Source: Astrobacterium formosum
Lineage (GTDB): Bacteria; Pseudomonadota; Alphaproteobacteria; Rhizobiales; Xanthobacteraceae
Reading direction: 5' to 3'
DNA: 64,000 nucleotides
NCBI GenBank assembly: GCA_030848545.1
Contig: JAVDCA010000009.1
Coordinates: forward strand, 124,001-188,000
Shown here: positions 15,958 to 24,826 of the stretch, in pieces
Numbering within the stretch: the first letter of the stretch is position 1
How the letters are laid out: the number at the start of each line of letters is the position of its first letter
Position numbers and translations under genes: made by a program
Notes under the pieces: model-generated
Seen by the model: only the letters and a program-made list of their open reading frames with translations
The model's database searches: none
What the model was told of the DNA's origin: nothing

Positions 15958-17010
15958 TTGGCTTACAGCAACGATCCGAGCTCGCCGATGGATGCCATGA
16001 TAATCGAAGAGACGTCGAACAACCTTCAAGTTGTTCCTGGGGTCTCCAATATGAAGGCGCGCTCACTTATAGGGCTTCGCCATTTGCGGACTTTCCTGGA
16101 GATTACCCAGCACGACAATCTCGTGAAGGCGTCGAAGGCGCTGAACATAGCGCATTCAGCCGTGTACAGAACGCTGCAAGAACTCGAGCTCCAGTTCGGC
16201 ATGCCGTTGATCGAAAGGGGGCATAAATCCGTCGTCCTCACTGCGGCGGGGGAAATCTTGCGTGTCCGCGCCGCTGAAGTGCTTGCGAGTTTTACGAATG
16301 CGATGGACGCGGTCCAGAGCACGAAGATGAAGCAGGAGATTCTGCGAATCGGCACTCTTCCTGCCGCTGCCGGACTTTTGCTGCCGGCGGCCGTTGCTCG
16401 TATGCAGCGCGAGGCGAGCATGGTGCGCGTGCGGATTTGCTCCGGGAGCTTCAAGAACCTCGTGGCCGCGTTGCGTATGGGCGACTTGGACATGATCGTC
16501 GGCCGTTTGGCCGGCCACGACGCACCCGGCCTGTCCTTTGAGAAACTGTACGAGGAAGAGACGGTCGCGGTATGCAGAACAGGACATCCATTTACTAGCG
16601 AGCGCGAAATCTCGTTGGACTGTTTCGAGCAATTCCCTTTGATCGTACCCCCTTGCGACCATGTTCTTCGCATATCTGTCGAGGACTATTTCCGGGCCGA
16701 AGGCCTGGCCTTACCGGCGTGCATCGAATCGACGAGCGACACTTTCTCCCGATCGTTCGTGGTCAAGTCCGACGCCATTTGGTTCGCTCCCCCGGGTGCC
16801 GTTGCACTGGAATTGGAATTGGGTCTGCTTGCCAAATTGCAAATAGGCGAGGGATTGCCTCTCAGGCCAGTCGGCGTGACGACCTGCGTGGGTTCTCGGA
16901 TGCGGCCGTGCAGTAAGCTGTTTGTGAGGTTCCTGACCGAGGCAAGTGCCGAACTCAAGTCCCATGGAGAACAGAGCTTCATGTCGCGAAAAGCGACAGC
17001 ATTTTCGTGA
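15958..17010 (+). CDS. LysR-type transcriptional regulator 2
   Basis: A 350-residue LysR protein whose HTH region is LRHLRTFLEITQHDNLVKAS continuing into IAHSAVYRTLQELE, resembling the GbpR/PcaQ branch of the family. I start at TTG 15958 because a full GGAGGT at 15945-15950 sits seven bases upstream. This gives an unusual N-terminal extension of about 31 residues before MKARSLIGLRHL; ATG 16051 is the alternative. It is on the same strand as the island, at its right-hand boundary before the porin. Its target could be the island, the porin, or itself. Confidence 0.85.
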   Translation: MAYSNDPSSPMDAMIIEETSNNLQVVPGVSNMKARSLIGLRHLRTFLEITQHDNLVKASKALNIAHSAVYRTLQELELQFGMPLIERGHKSVVLTAAGEILRVRAAEVLASFTNAMDAVQSTKMKQEILRIGTLPAAAGLLLPAAVARMQREASMVRVRICSGSFKNLVAALRMGDLDMIVGRLAGHDAPGLSFEKLYEEETVAVCRTGHPFTSEREISLDCFEQFPLIVPPCDHVLRISVEDYFRAEGLALPACIESTSDTFSRSFVVKSDAIWFAPPGAVALELELGLLAKLQIGEGLPLRPVGVTTCVGSRMRPCSKLFVRFLTEASAELKSHGEQSFMSRKATAFS

Positions 17011-17569
17011 TCGCGTCCGTGAAGTAGAAAGAGTGTCGGCTTGACGCTGTGCATCGTGCCGAAGAGCGGTGATCAGCGGTTGCGGGCGATGGTGATCGGA
17101 CTCCGCGGGGAGTCCGCGCGCCGGCGTACAGGCAAACACGACTGGACGGTTCTGGTTTGGTGGAAAGGGCCTCGCGGCCGAGGCTGGCGGCGGATTTTGG
17201 AGCGCCAAAGTGGCCGGCAGAAGGGCTCCGTGCACGGCGAGACCGGTGCGCGGTAGTGATGCGCCCGAACGCGTAATCCAAAATACGAAGTGGCTGTCCA
17301 TACGGTGCGGGGCCTGCCCAGCAGCGGGAGCATCGCAGCGGACGCTTCGTGCGAGGATGAACGACGTGGAATGACACCCAGTGGCTGTTGCCGAGCGGCG
17401 ATGATTGTTCGCCGGCATTGTTAATTTTCAGAAAGAAAATTCCTTGGGTAAGCAATTCGTATCGGCAGAACGAACACCTAATGTCATTCGGGGCTAAGGG
17501 GATTTTCGAGGGCTGGTGAGCGCCAGCGGAACGGGACCCTCCCACTGAGAGAAAAACTGGAGGTTCAAC
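17011..17569. other. Spacer upstream of porin gene
   Basis: No credible gene. An AT-rich dyad AATTTTC/GAAAATT at 17423-17441 lies about 130 bases before the porin start and could be a regulator site. A GC hairpin at 17098-17115 has no T-tract. The porin promoter is expected here, but I cannot place its boxes with confidence. Confidence 0.4.
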
Positions 17570-18982
17570 GTGAAGATGATCAAAAGTCTACTTCTCGGTT
17601 CGGCAGCGAGTCTGCTCGCCGTCGCCGTGACCCAGGCAGCTGATCTTCCCGTCAAGGCGAAGCCAGTGGAGTATGCAAAGGTCTGCAGTCTCTACGGAGC
17701 CGGCTTTTTCTATATTCCCGGCACCGACACTTGCTTGAAGATCGGCGGTATGGTCCGTGCTGACTACGGGGTCAACGCCACCGGCAGCCACGGCCAATAC
17801 TGGAACCTGTCCGCGGGCAGTCAAAATAACCGCGGAACGAACGACTTTCAAACGCGCGCCCGCACGCAAATTTCGTTCGACGTTCGGACCCAGACCGAGT
17901 ACGGCACGTTGCGCTCGTACTCGCGGCTCGGCATGCAATACACGTCGACCAACGGCACCACCGCTGACGGCCAGATCTACTTCGATCGCGCTTTCATCCA
18001 GCTGGCCGGCTTCACGTTCGGCAAGGCGCTGTCGTTCTTCGATGCCTATTCCGGCACCTACGCTTCCTATCAGACCCTGGTCGGCGCCAGCCACACCACC
18101 AATGGCCAGAACGTCGCGGCCTATACGGCGAAGTTCGGTAACGGCTTCACTGGCACGATCGCCATCGAAGATGCATCGCACCGTCGCGGCAATGGCATCT
18201 ATTCGGCGGACGACAATTTCGTAACTCCGGGCGACAAGTTCACATCCCGCTATGGCGGTCAGCAGGTCCCGGACATCATCGGCAACCTGCGTGTCGATCA
18301 GGCTTGGGGCTCGGCACAGTTGTCGGTCGCAACGCGTCAGGTGCGCGCAACCTATTATGCGAATGCTGGTGGCCTTTACCTGGAAGGCAATGGCTCTCCA
18401 TCGGACAAGTGGGGCTTCGCCGTCCAGGGTGCCGCCCAGTTCAAGCTGCCGTGGGCCGCGGGTGACCGGTTCACCGTCCAGGGCATTTATACCGAGGGCA
18501 TGAACTACTATGCCTTGGGCAAGACGACCCAGTCCTTCGGCATCTACGACGGTTCGACCGTGTTCGATGGCTTCGCTCCGGACGCGATTTATACTGCCGG
18601 GTCGAGTCTCAATTTGACCAAGGTGTATGGCTTCAACGCCGGTCTCGAGCACTACTGGACGCCGGCCCTGCGCACTTCGGTGTTCGGTGCCTATGCCAAC
18701 ATCGACTTCAACGACGCCGCAACTGCCTCGATCTGCGGCAACGTGGCGAACTGCAATCCGGATTGGAACATGTACCAGGCCGGTACGCGGACGATCTGGA
18801 GCCCGGTCAAGAACCTCGATGTGGGCCTCGAAGTGGTCTACTCGAAGTTCGAGACCAGCCAGAGCGGCGCGATCTATGCCGGCTTGGCGCCCGGCAATGG
18901 CAAGCCTACGGGCAACTACGAGGCGAAGGACCAGGACGTGTTCTCCGGCATGATCCGTGTGCAGCGGAATTTCTGGCCCTGA
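17570..18982 (+). CDS. Rhizobiales-type outer-membrane porin
   Basis: A 470-residue trimeric-porin-family protein (Porin_2, common in Bradyrhizobiaceae and Brucellaceae). It has a signal peptide ending near TQAADLP, then the conserved YAKVCSLYGAGFFYIPGTDT with two cysteines, a glycine- and aromatic-rich beta-barrel body, and a terminal aromatic strand ending RVQRNFWP. GGAGG at 17559-17563 is six bases before the GTG at 17570; ATG 17576 would also be in frame. It follows the catabolic island and may supply outer-membrane entry for its substrate, though such porins are usually general. Confidence 0.93.
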   Translation: MKMIKSLLLGSAASLLAVAVTQAADLPVKAKPVEYAKVCSLYGAGFFYIPGTDTCLKIGGMVRADYGVNATGSHGQYWNLSAGSQNNRGTNDFQTRARTQISFDVRTQTEYGTLRSYSRLGMQYTSTNGTTADGQIYFDRAFIQLAGFTFGKALSFFDAYSGTYASYQTLVGASHTTNGQNVAAYTAKFGNGFTGTIAIEDASHRRGNGIYSADDNFVTPGDKFTSRYGGQQVPDIIGNLRVDQAWGSAQLSVATRQVRATYYANAGGLYLEGNGSPSDKWGFAVQGAAQFKLPWAAGDRFTVQGIYTEGMNYYALGKTTQSFGIYDGSTVFDGFAPDAIYTAGSSLNLTKVYGFNAGLEHYWTPALRTSVFGAYANIDFNDAATASICGNVANCNPDWNMYQAGTRTIWSPVKNLDVGLEVVYSKFETSQSGAIYAGLAPGNGKPTGNYEAKDQDVFSGMIRVQRNFWP

Positions 18983-19437
18983 TCATCGGACGGGTGAGGC
19001 ATAAACCTCGCACTTGATCTTACGACGTTCCCATCAGGAAGATGACCTGCCGACCACGCGGGTCATCCTCTTGCGGTCTCGCCCGGGCACCCTAAAGGTG
19101 TTGACGGGCGAGACCAGCATTGCCGCGGCCTCGCTGAAGCAACGCCAGCGCCGCGAATGTGGTGCGGCGGCCGGCGGGCCTTCCGCGGTTTCACCGCCGC
19201 GGCCTTATTGAAGCGCCCGCATGCCGGGTTGCGAATGAGAACCTGCACCGACGCCTGACCTGCCCCGAGCAGAATTCTTCGACCATCTGGGACCATCCGG
19301 CGGAGGGGCTGACAGTTCACGTGGGCGGCCGCGCACCGCGACATCACCGTCCGCACGGAAAATAGATATAAAAAAGGAGAGGAGGAGCCTAAGCCCCAGC
19401 CTCCCCGTAGTGTGGCCGCTGATGCCGCGATCTGTTG
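18983..19437. other. Convergent spacer between porin and uraA
   Basis: No gene seen. A GATGACC/GGTCATC stem at 19041-19067 after the porin could form a weak terminator hairpin. The right part holds the minus-strand terminator of uraA listed separately. Confidence 0.4.
19370..19407 (-). terminator. uraA: Probable intrinsic terminator of uraA
   Basis: Read on the minus strand about 30 bases after the uraA stop, GGGGAGG pairs with CCTCTCC (one G-U) and is followed by a run of six T. Stem and T-tract are typical of a Rho-independent terminator, although the loop is long. Confidence 0.55.
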
Positions 19438-20712
19438 CTACTCGGCAGGAGCCAGGCGTTTTTCGGCGCGAGGCGTCGATGAGAGCCAACGCATCAGGTG
19501 GTAGCACACCAGAACGCCCGCCGTGCCGAGCGCGATGCCGCCGAACGACAGGTCTTTGCTGATCGCCCAGGTGAAATCCCCGGCTCCGACGATCACCGCG
19601 ATGGCGGCCGGGAACAGGTTCTGATTGAGGCGGAAATCGACGTTCCCCTCGATCCAGATCCGGCCGCCGAGCACGGCGATGAGACCGTACAGAATCACGG
19701 TCACTCCGCCGAGCACGCTCACGGGCAGTGTCAGGATGAGCGCTCCGAACTTCGGACACATGCCGAGCACGATGGCGAAGCTCGCTGCGACGAAGTAGGC
19801 GGCGGTTGAATAGACCCTCGTTGCCGCCATGACGCCGATGTTCTCGGCGTAAGTGGTGGTGCCGGATCCGCCGAAGAAGCCGGCGACCATGGTGGCGATC
19901 CCGTCGCCCATGTAGGCGCGGCCGAGGCTCCCGTCGAGCGACTCTCCGGTCATTTCAGCGACCGCCTTCACGTGTCCGGTGTTCTCCGCGATCAGAACGA
20001 TGACGACCGGGATCATGAGCAGGACAGGCTGCAGCGCAAACTGCGGCGTGTGGAATTCGGGCCAGCCGAACCAGGCGGCGCTTTGCAGCGCCTCGATCGC
20101 TTTCGGGTCGACCCCGCCGGTCAAAGCGGCGATGATCCAGGCAATGACGACGCCCAGGAAAATCGAGATCCGCCCGAGAAAACCGTTGAACGTCGCCGCG
20201 ATCACCACGATGGCGATGATGGTCAGCAACGAGTAACCCAGGTTGCTGGTCGCGCTTTTCACCGCCACCGGGGCCAGATTGAGCCCGATGAGCATGACGA
20301 TGGCGCCGGTGACGGCCGGCGGCATCAGCGCATTGATCCATGCGTGCCCGATCCGGTTCACCACAAGCCCGACGAGAAACAGCATCAATCCCGCCGCCAC
20401 GATCCCGCCGAGGGCCAGCCCGATGTTCTTGTCGACGCCCATGCTGGCGATGACCGGAGCGATGAAGGCGAAGCTGGAGCCCAGGTAGCTCGGGATCTTG
20501 TTGCGCGTCACGATCAGGAAGATGATGGTGCCGACACCGCTGAAGAAGACGGTCGTGGTCGGCGGGAATCCCGTCAACAACGGCACCAGGAACGTGGCGC
20601 CGAACATGGCGATCACGTGTTGCATTCCAATTCCGGTTGTCTGAAGCCACGGAAGCCGCTGATCGGGTTTGACGGTTCCGCCGATCGGAACCTGGGAAAG
20701 CAGCGTCCACAT
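19438..20712 (-). CDS. uraA: Uracil permease, NCS2 family
   Basis: A 424-residue NCS2 (UraA/xanthine-uracil) proton symporter of the inner membrane. It opens with LPWLQTTGIGMQHVIAMFGA and VPLLTGFPPTTTVFFSGVGT, contains the substrate-site IVLIAENTGHVKAV (Glu-bearing TM8 region), and has the family's many hydrophobic helices. It lies 540 bases downstream of upp on the same strand, so the two pyrimidine-salvage genes are neighbours but are probably separately transcribed. Confidence 0.92.
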   Translation of the reverse strand: MWTLLSQVPIGGTVKPDQRLPWLQTTGIGMQHVIAMFGATFLVPLLTGFPPTTTVFFSGVGTIIFLIVTRNKIPSYLGSSFAFIAPVIASMGVDKNIGLALGGIVAAGLMLFLVGLVVNRIGHAWINALMPPAVTGAIVMLIGLNLAPVAVKSATSNLGYSLLTIIAIVVIAATFNGFLGRISIFLGVVIAWIIAALTGGVDPKAIEALQSAAWFGWPEFHTPQFALQPVLLMIPVVIVLIAENTGHVKAVAEMTGESLDGSLGRAYMGDGIATMVAGFFGGSGTTTYAENIGVMAATRVYSTAAYFVAASFAIVLGMCPKFGALILTLPVSVLGGVTVILYGLIAVLGGRIWIEGNVDFRLNQNLFPAAIAVIVGAGDFTWAISKDLSFGGIALGTAGVLVCYHLMRWLSSTPRAEKRLAPAE

Positions 20713-21252
20713 TTCGAGTTCTCTTTCGTCTTCGGATGCGACCGGGGATGTTATGGTCTCAACGGGAGTTACGGTGACGGTTCACAAATGGGCGCCTGCC
20801 CTGTTGGCGATGACGGGCATGGCTCGTCCTGAAGCATGGCTCGTCCTGGAGCATGACTCGTCCTGGAGTGTTGTTGCATTGCCGCGGCCGCCGATCGGGA
20901 GGTGCGCGCACGGTAACAGATGACGGGGCGCATCAAGTGCGCCGTCACCCTAATTCCAACCTCATCGCGGTTCGCAGGAAATCGCTATGCGGGCTCGATT
21001 GCAACACAGTCTGTGGCGATTGACAGCTGCCATCTGGTCCGCATCGCGAACTGTCCCCCAGAATGTGCGGCCCGAACGCCCGGCTGCCGCGACGGAAAGG
21101 TAACCCGCTGTTTTCTGAACACGCCAAACGGCGTGAGAAAGCCGCCAGGTTTTCAGTGCGGCTGCGCGCGCCGCACAATTGCGCATCCGCCGGCAGCACG
21201 CGCCGGCCGGATGCAGAACACGCTCGGTCGCGGGGCGCGAAACGCCGACGCT
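20713..21252. other. Spacer between upp and uraA
   Basis: No convincing gene. It contains a three-copy 17-base tandem repeat (listed separately) and presumably the uraA promoter. Confidence 0.4.
20817..20867. repeat. Three tandem 17-base repeats
   Basis: The unit GCATGGCTCGTCCTGAA is followed by two near-copies that differ at one or two positions (GCATGGCTCGTCCTGGA and GCATGACTCGTCCTGGA). It lies about 105 bases upstream of uraA. Its role is unknown; it could be a slippage product or a repeated protein-binding site. Confidence 0.8.
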
Positions 21253-21885
21253 CTACAGCGTGCCGTAGAGTCGGTCGCCGGCGTCGCCGAGACCCGGGAC
21301 GATATAGGCATGATCGTTGAGCCGGTCGTCGATCGCGCCCGTATAGATGGGTACGTCAGGGTGCTGGGCCTGCAGCAACGCCACGCCTTCCGGCGCGGCA
21401 AGCAGGCAGATAAAGGTCAAGGTTCGGGGGGAGAGCCGTTTCAGCTTTTTGAGCGCGGCGGCGGCGGAATGACCGGTCGCCAGCATCGGATCGATCACGA
21501 AGACATGCGATTCGCCGAAGTTGGCCGGCGCCTTGAAGAAATACTCGACCGCCTCGAGCGTCTTCGGATCGCGGTAGAGACCGAGATGCGCGACCGTGGC
21601 TCTGGGGACGATGTCGAGCATTTGCGCCGCCAGGCCGAGGCCAGCGCGCAGAATCGGCACCAGGCAGACCGGGGTACGCTCGAGGCTCGGCGCGCTGGTC
21701 GATGCGACCGGTGTCTCGATCCGCACGTCGGTGGTCGGCAGTTCGCGCGTCGCTTCGTAGAGCAGCAACGCGCCCGCGCCGCTCATCAGCACGCGAAACT
21801 CGGGCGGCAGGGTCTCGCGCCGGCGCATTTGCGTGAGATTATGTTTCAGCACCGGATGTGCGACCACGTGCACCATACCGCTCAT
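21253..21885 (-). CDS. upp: Uracil phosphoribosyltransferase
   Basis: Converts uracil plus PRPP to UMP in pyrimidine salvage. The 210-residue protein shows the family N-terminus VHVVAHPVLKHNLTQMRR, VPILRAGLGLA, the PRPP-binding VIDPMLATGHSAAAAL and the uracil-binding C-terminus YIVPGLGDAGDRLYGT. I start at the ATG at 21885, preceded by GAGGA nine bases away; the frame stays open further upstream but without family similarity. Works with the uracil permease encoded next to it. Confidence 0.96.
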   Translation of the reverse strand: MSGMVHVVAHPVLKHNLTQMRRRETLPPEFRVLMSGAGALLLYEATRELPTTDVRIETPVASTSAPSLERTPVCLVPILRAGLGLAAQMLDIVPRATVAHLGLYRDPKTLEAVEYFFKAPANFGESHVFVIDPMLATGHSAAAALKKLKRLSPRTLTFICLLAAPEGVALLQAQHPDVPIYTGAIDDRLNDHAYIVPGLGDAGDRLYGTL

Positions 21886-22277
21886 TTCAATCGTCCTCGC
21901 GTTGGTAATGCCGATATGTGCCGACGCAAGGCCGCCACCGTCCCGCATTGATCTTTTCAGCTGTCTAGCCCGATTCGAGGACTGATGCATTTCCGCCCGC
22001 CAATAAAGGGGGGGCATCGCACGGGCAATTGCGGTGAATTACGGCGACAGAACCACGGTGCACGAAATCCAGACAGCGGCACTCAGCGTCTGCGCGCCGG
22101 CACACGGGTATGCCGGGGCGTGGTTTGGGCTTCAAAGGCCGGTCCACAAGCCCGCGAACAGATACTCCCGTACCAGACGAAGGCGTCCGGACCACGAGGG
22201 AAGAGGCGAGCACGACCGGATTCCGGCGGTGCGGAAGCCGCCGGTTCATTGGCGCGGAGGTCGTGCTCGCCGTCCGT
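21886..22277. other. Spacer between btuB and upp
   Basis: About 390 bases with no recognisable gene. It should contain the upp promoter and the end of the btuB transcript, but I find no strong hairpin with a T-tract. Confidence 0.35.
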
Positions 22278-24290
22278 TCACGGGTTGGCGACGCGGATGC
22301 CTCCGAATACGCCGATGCCCGTCTTGAGGAAGCCGCTCGGATTCTCGTAGTGCCTGTCGAACAGGTTGTCGACGCGGCCGAAGATGGTGGTTTGTTCGTT
22401 GGCCTTGAATTCGGCGGCGATGTTGACGATCGTGTAGCCGTCCGTCCACAGCTTCGCCCCGCTCATCCTGTCGGTGTCGAACCATTCGCTGACCGCCAGC
22501 ACGGTGCCGGACAGTTGCCAGCGGTCGGTGGGCGTCCAGATCGCCGTGACGCTGCCTTTGTGCCTGGGCCGGCGCGCGATCTGCTGGTCGGTTAAGGTGT
22601 CGATCGCTTCGGTGTAGGTGTAGTCGCTGCGCAGCCTGAAGCGCGACGTCACCGCCCAGTTCGCGAATGCCTCGACCCCGTAGGTCTTCGCCTCGCTGAT
22701 GTTGTAGTAGGTCGTATAGCCCCACGGATAGCCCGGCGGATAGGTGGTCTGCCAGGAGATCAGGTCGGTGATGTCGTTGTGGAAATAGGTCGCGCCGAAA
22801 CGGAAGCGATCGCCGGCCACCGGCTGCTCGAAGCCGACATCCCAGCCCTTGCTGCGTTCCGGCTTCAGGTTCGGATTGCCGTACCAACTCCAGGCGGGAT
22901 AGTCCATGTACAGCTCGTCCATGCTGGGCGCCTTGAAGCCGGTGCCGTAGCTCGCCTTCAGCTTCGTCTCGGTGTACGGCACCAGCACCGCCGGTGCGAT
23001 GCGGAACGTATCGTGGCCGCCGAACTGCTCGTTGTCGTCGTGACGGAAGTTGCTGACCAGGAAAAGCCGCTTGGCGAACTCGGACTGCAACTCGACATAG
23101 GCGCCTTTGTTGTCGTTCTGCGCGCTGAAATTGTTGGTGTCTTTCTTGTAGGTGTCGGTCTGCTTGTCGGCGCCCAGCACCAGCGTCTGTCCAGGCATCA
23201 CGTCGACGACGCCGCGCCAGTCGTATTTGAGGCGCTCGCCCCGGAAGGTCGTCGGATCGGTGCCGTTGTTGGTGATCCAACGATACAGATCCGTGTAGTT
23301 GACGCCGAGGAAGTTCTTGAAGCGGCCGTCGAACAAGGTCACGACGGCTTCGCCGCGCGTGAGGAACTGATGTGATTCCTGCGTGTCCTGGATCGAGGGG
23401 ACGTATTGGGTCGGGTAGCGGTAATCGGAGTCCGTGTAGCGGCCGACCCAGTTGAGGCTGACATATTCGTTGAAGTCGTAGCCGAGCCGCGACGAGACGG
23501 TCTTGTTGTCGTAGTAGTTGTCCACCCGGTCGGTGCCCGCTGGAACGAAGCGCCACGGCACCGTCGGCGTCGACGTCGAGCGCAGGTGCGCGACATTGAA
23601 GGCGTAATTGAACTTGTCCTTCGATCCACTCACGCCGGCGGTCTGGTTGAAGGTGCCGAACGAGCCGCCTTCGAGGGAAGCCCGCGCCTTCGCGGCCCCC
23701 TGACCCTTCCTGGTGGTGATCGAGATGACGCCGCCGACGGCGTCGGAGCCATAGAGGCCGCTCTGCGGTCCGCGCAGCACTTCGATGCGCTCGACGTCTT
23801 CGGTCAGCAGCTGGGACAGGTCGGCGGCGCCGGTGGGGTTGGAGGGATCGCCGAAGTCGATGCCGTCGACCATGACCTTGACGTGATTGGAAGCGGTGCC
23901 GCGCATGAATATGGAGGTCGCGCCCCCCGGACCGCCGGTCTGCACGACGTTGAGGCCGGGCACGGTGGCGAGCGCATCGGCGACGGTGCGTCGCTGCTGG
24001 CGTTCGATGTCGGCGGCGGTGATCACCGTGACCGAACTCGCGATCTTGTCGACGGGAGTCGGCACCGTCGTCGGGCTGGTGACGATGACGGTGGGAAGCT
24101 CGACGGCGCCCCCGCCTCCCTGGGCGCCTGCGACCTCTTGGGCGCCCGCGCCTTCTTGGGCGCCCGCGGCCTCTTGGGCGCCTGCGGCCGTCAGACCGGC
24201 GGGAAGAATGGCGCAGGCCAGGATGGTGGTGGCGAGCAGGCGCAGGCGGCGCGCACGAATGCGCGCGGCTGGACACAATACGGATGACAT
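22278..24290 (-). CDS. btuB: TonB-dependent cobalamin receptor (BtuB type)
   Basis: A 670-residue outer-membrane receptor. It has a signal peptide of about 38 residues, then an odd run of AGAQEx hexapeptides, a TonB box (ELPTVIVTS), the plug domain with DALATVPGLNV, IFMRGTASNHVKVMVDGID and RIEVLRGPQSGLYGSDAVGG, and a 22-strand-type barrel containing GTGFKAPSMDELY and NLKPERSKGWDVGFEQ. A cobalamin riboswitch directly upstream supports corrinoid as substrate. The final residues GIRVANP lack the usual terminal phenylalanine. Confidence 0.92.
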   Translation of the reverse strand: MSSVLCPAARIRARRLRLLATTILACAILPAGLTAAGAQEAAGAQEGAGAQEVAGAQGGGGAVELPTVIVTSPTTVPTPVDKIASSVTVITAADIERQQRRTVADALATVPGLNVVQTGGPGGATSIFMRGTASNHVKVMVDGIDFGDPSNPTGAADLSQLLTEDVERIEVLRGPQSGLYGSDAVGGVISITTRKGQGAAKARASLEGGSFGTFNQTAGVSGSKDKFNYAFNVAHLRSTSTPTVPWRFVPAGTDRVDNYYDNKTVSSRLGYDFNEYVSLNWVGRYTDSDYRYPTQYVPSIQDTQESHQFLTRGEAVVTLFDGRFKNFLGVNYTDLYRWITNNGTDPTTFRGERLKYDWRGVVDVMPGQTLVLGADKQTDTYKKDTNNFSAQNDNKGAYVELQSEFAKRLFLVSNFRHDDNEQFGGHDTFRIAPAVLVPYTETKLKASYGTGFKAPSMDELYMDYPAWSWYGNPNLKPERSKGWDVGFEQPVAGDRFRFGATYFHNDITDLISWQTTYPPGYPWGYTTYYNISEAKTYGVEAFANWAVTSRFRLRSDYTYTEAIDTLTDQQIARRPRHKGSVTAIWTPTDRWQLSGTVLAVSEWFDTDRMSGAKLWTDGYTIVNIAAEFKANEQTTIFGRVDNLFDRHYENPSGFLKTGIGVFGGIRVANP

Positions 24291-24421
24291 GAGTGCAGAC
24301 CTCGGGGCGACGTCAGTGGCACGTCACCGCGACGAAGTCTCACCAGCCGGTCGGAAACGGACCTTCGGTGCGGCTCACGACGGCTCATCCCGGCCGGCAT
24401 GTTCGCGTGTGACCACGGCTG

Positions 24422-24598
24422 ACGGCAGGTCTCCTGGCTCGCGGGTCTTCACACTCCGTCGCCTTCCCGGGCCCGAGTTGCCCAGTGGCATGATGACGGA
24501 AGATTCGCCGCTCACAGTTGCGGGCACAGCCGCGGCATAGGACGATTGCGCGTCCGCACCGCGTTCCCATTTGATCCCCGAAGGGAACCGTCGCGGGA
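24422..24598 (-). ncRNA. Cobalamin (adenosylcobalamin) riboswitch
   Basis: Read on the minus strand the element shows, in order, GGTTCCC/GGGAACGCGGTG, GCTGTGCCCGCAACTGTGA, CATGCCACTGGG, GGGAAGGCG, AGTGTGAAGACCC and the B12 box GCCAGGAGACCTGCC (24421-24440). These are the hallmark blocks of the class I cobalamin riboswitch. It ends about 130 bases before the btuB ATG and should lower receptor expression when cobalamin is plentiful. Confidence 0.95.
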
Positions 24599-24752
24599 GG
24601 TTAAAACCGCATCAAGAAATTTGTCAATTCCGTGTCTCCACGGCTCGCGGTTTCTCCGTTGAAGTCGCCAGCCATGTCCCAACTGGCACGGCGGCAGAAT
24701 GGGATTCGGAGCCAGCCGAGGATGTGTGTTCGCAGATGAAAATAATAACTGG

Positions 24753-24826
24753 CGCGCCCGACAGGATTCGAACCTGTGACCTTTGCCTTCGGAGGGCAAC
24801 GCTCTATCCAGCTGAGCTACGGGCGC
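24753..24826 (-). tRNA. tRNA-Arg (anticodon CCG)
   Basis: On the minus strand acceptor arm GCGCCCG pairs with CGGGCGC. The D arm is GCTC/GAGC, the anticodon stem TTGCC/GGCAA encloses loop CTCCGAA (anticodon CCG), and the T arm is ACAGG-TTCGAAT-CCTGT. The discriminator is G and the 3' CCA is not encoded. It reads the CGG codon. Confidence 0.96.

Noticed and set aside
17098-17115. GGACTCC/GGAGTCC hairpin downstream of the second LysR gene as a terminator
   Set aside because: Short stem, no T-tract and about 90 bases after the stop; support is too weak to list as a feature.
22278-24290. BtuB missing terminal Phe as a sign of truncation
   Set aside because: The barrel ends with a normal final strand at about the expected length, so a variant C-terminus is simpler than truncation.
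24753-24826. tRNA-Arg as an integration site for the left-hand island
   Set aside because: No integrase or direct repeat of the tRNA 3' end was found, and btuB and its riboswitch lie between the tRNA and the island.
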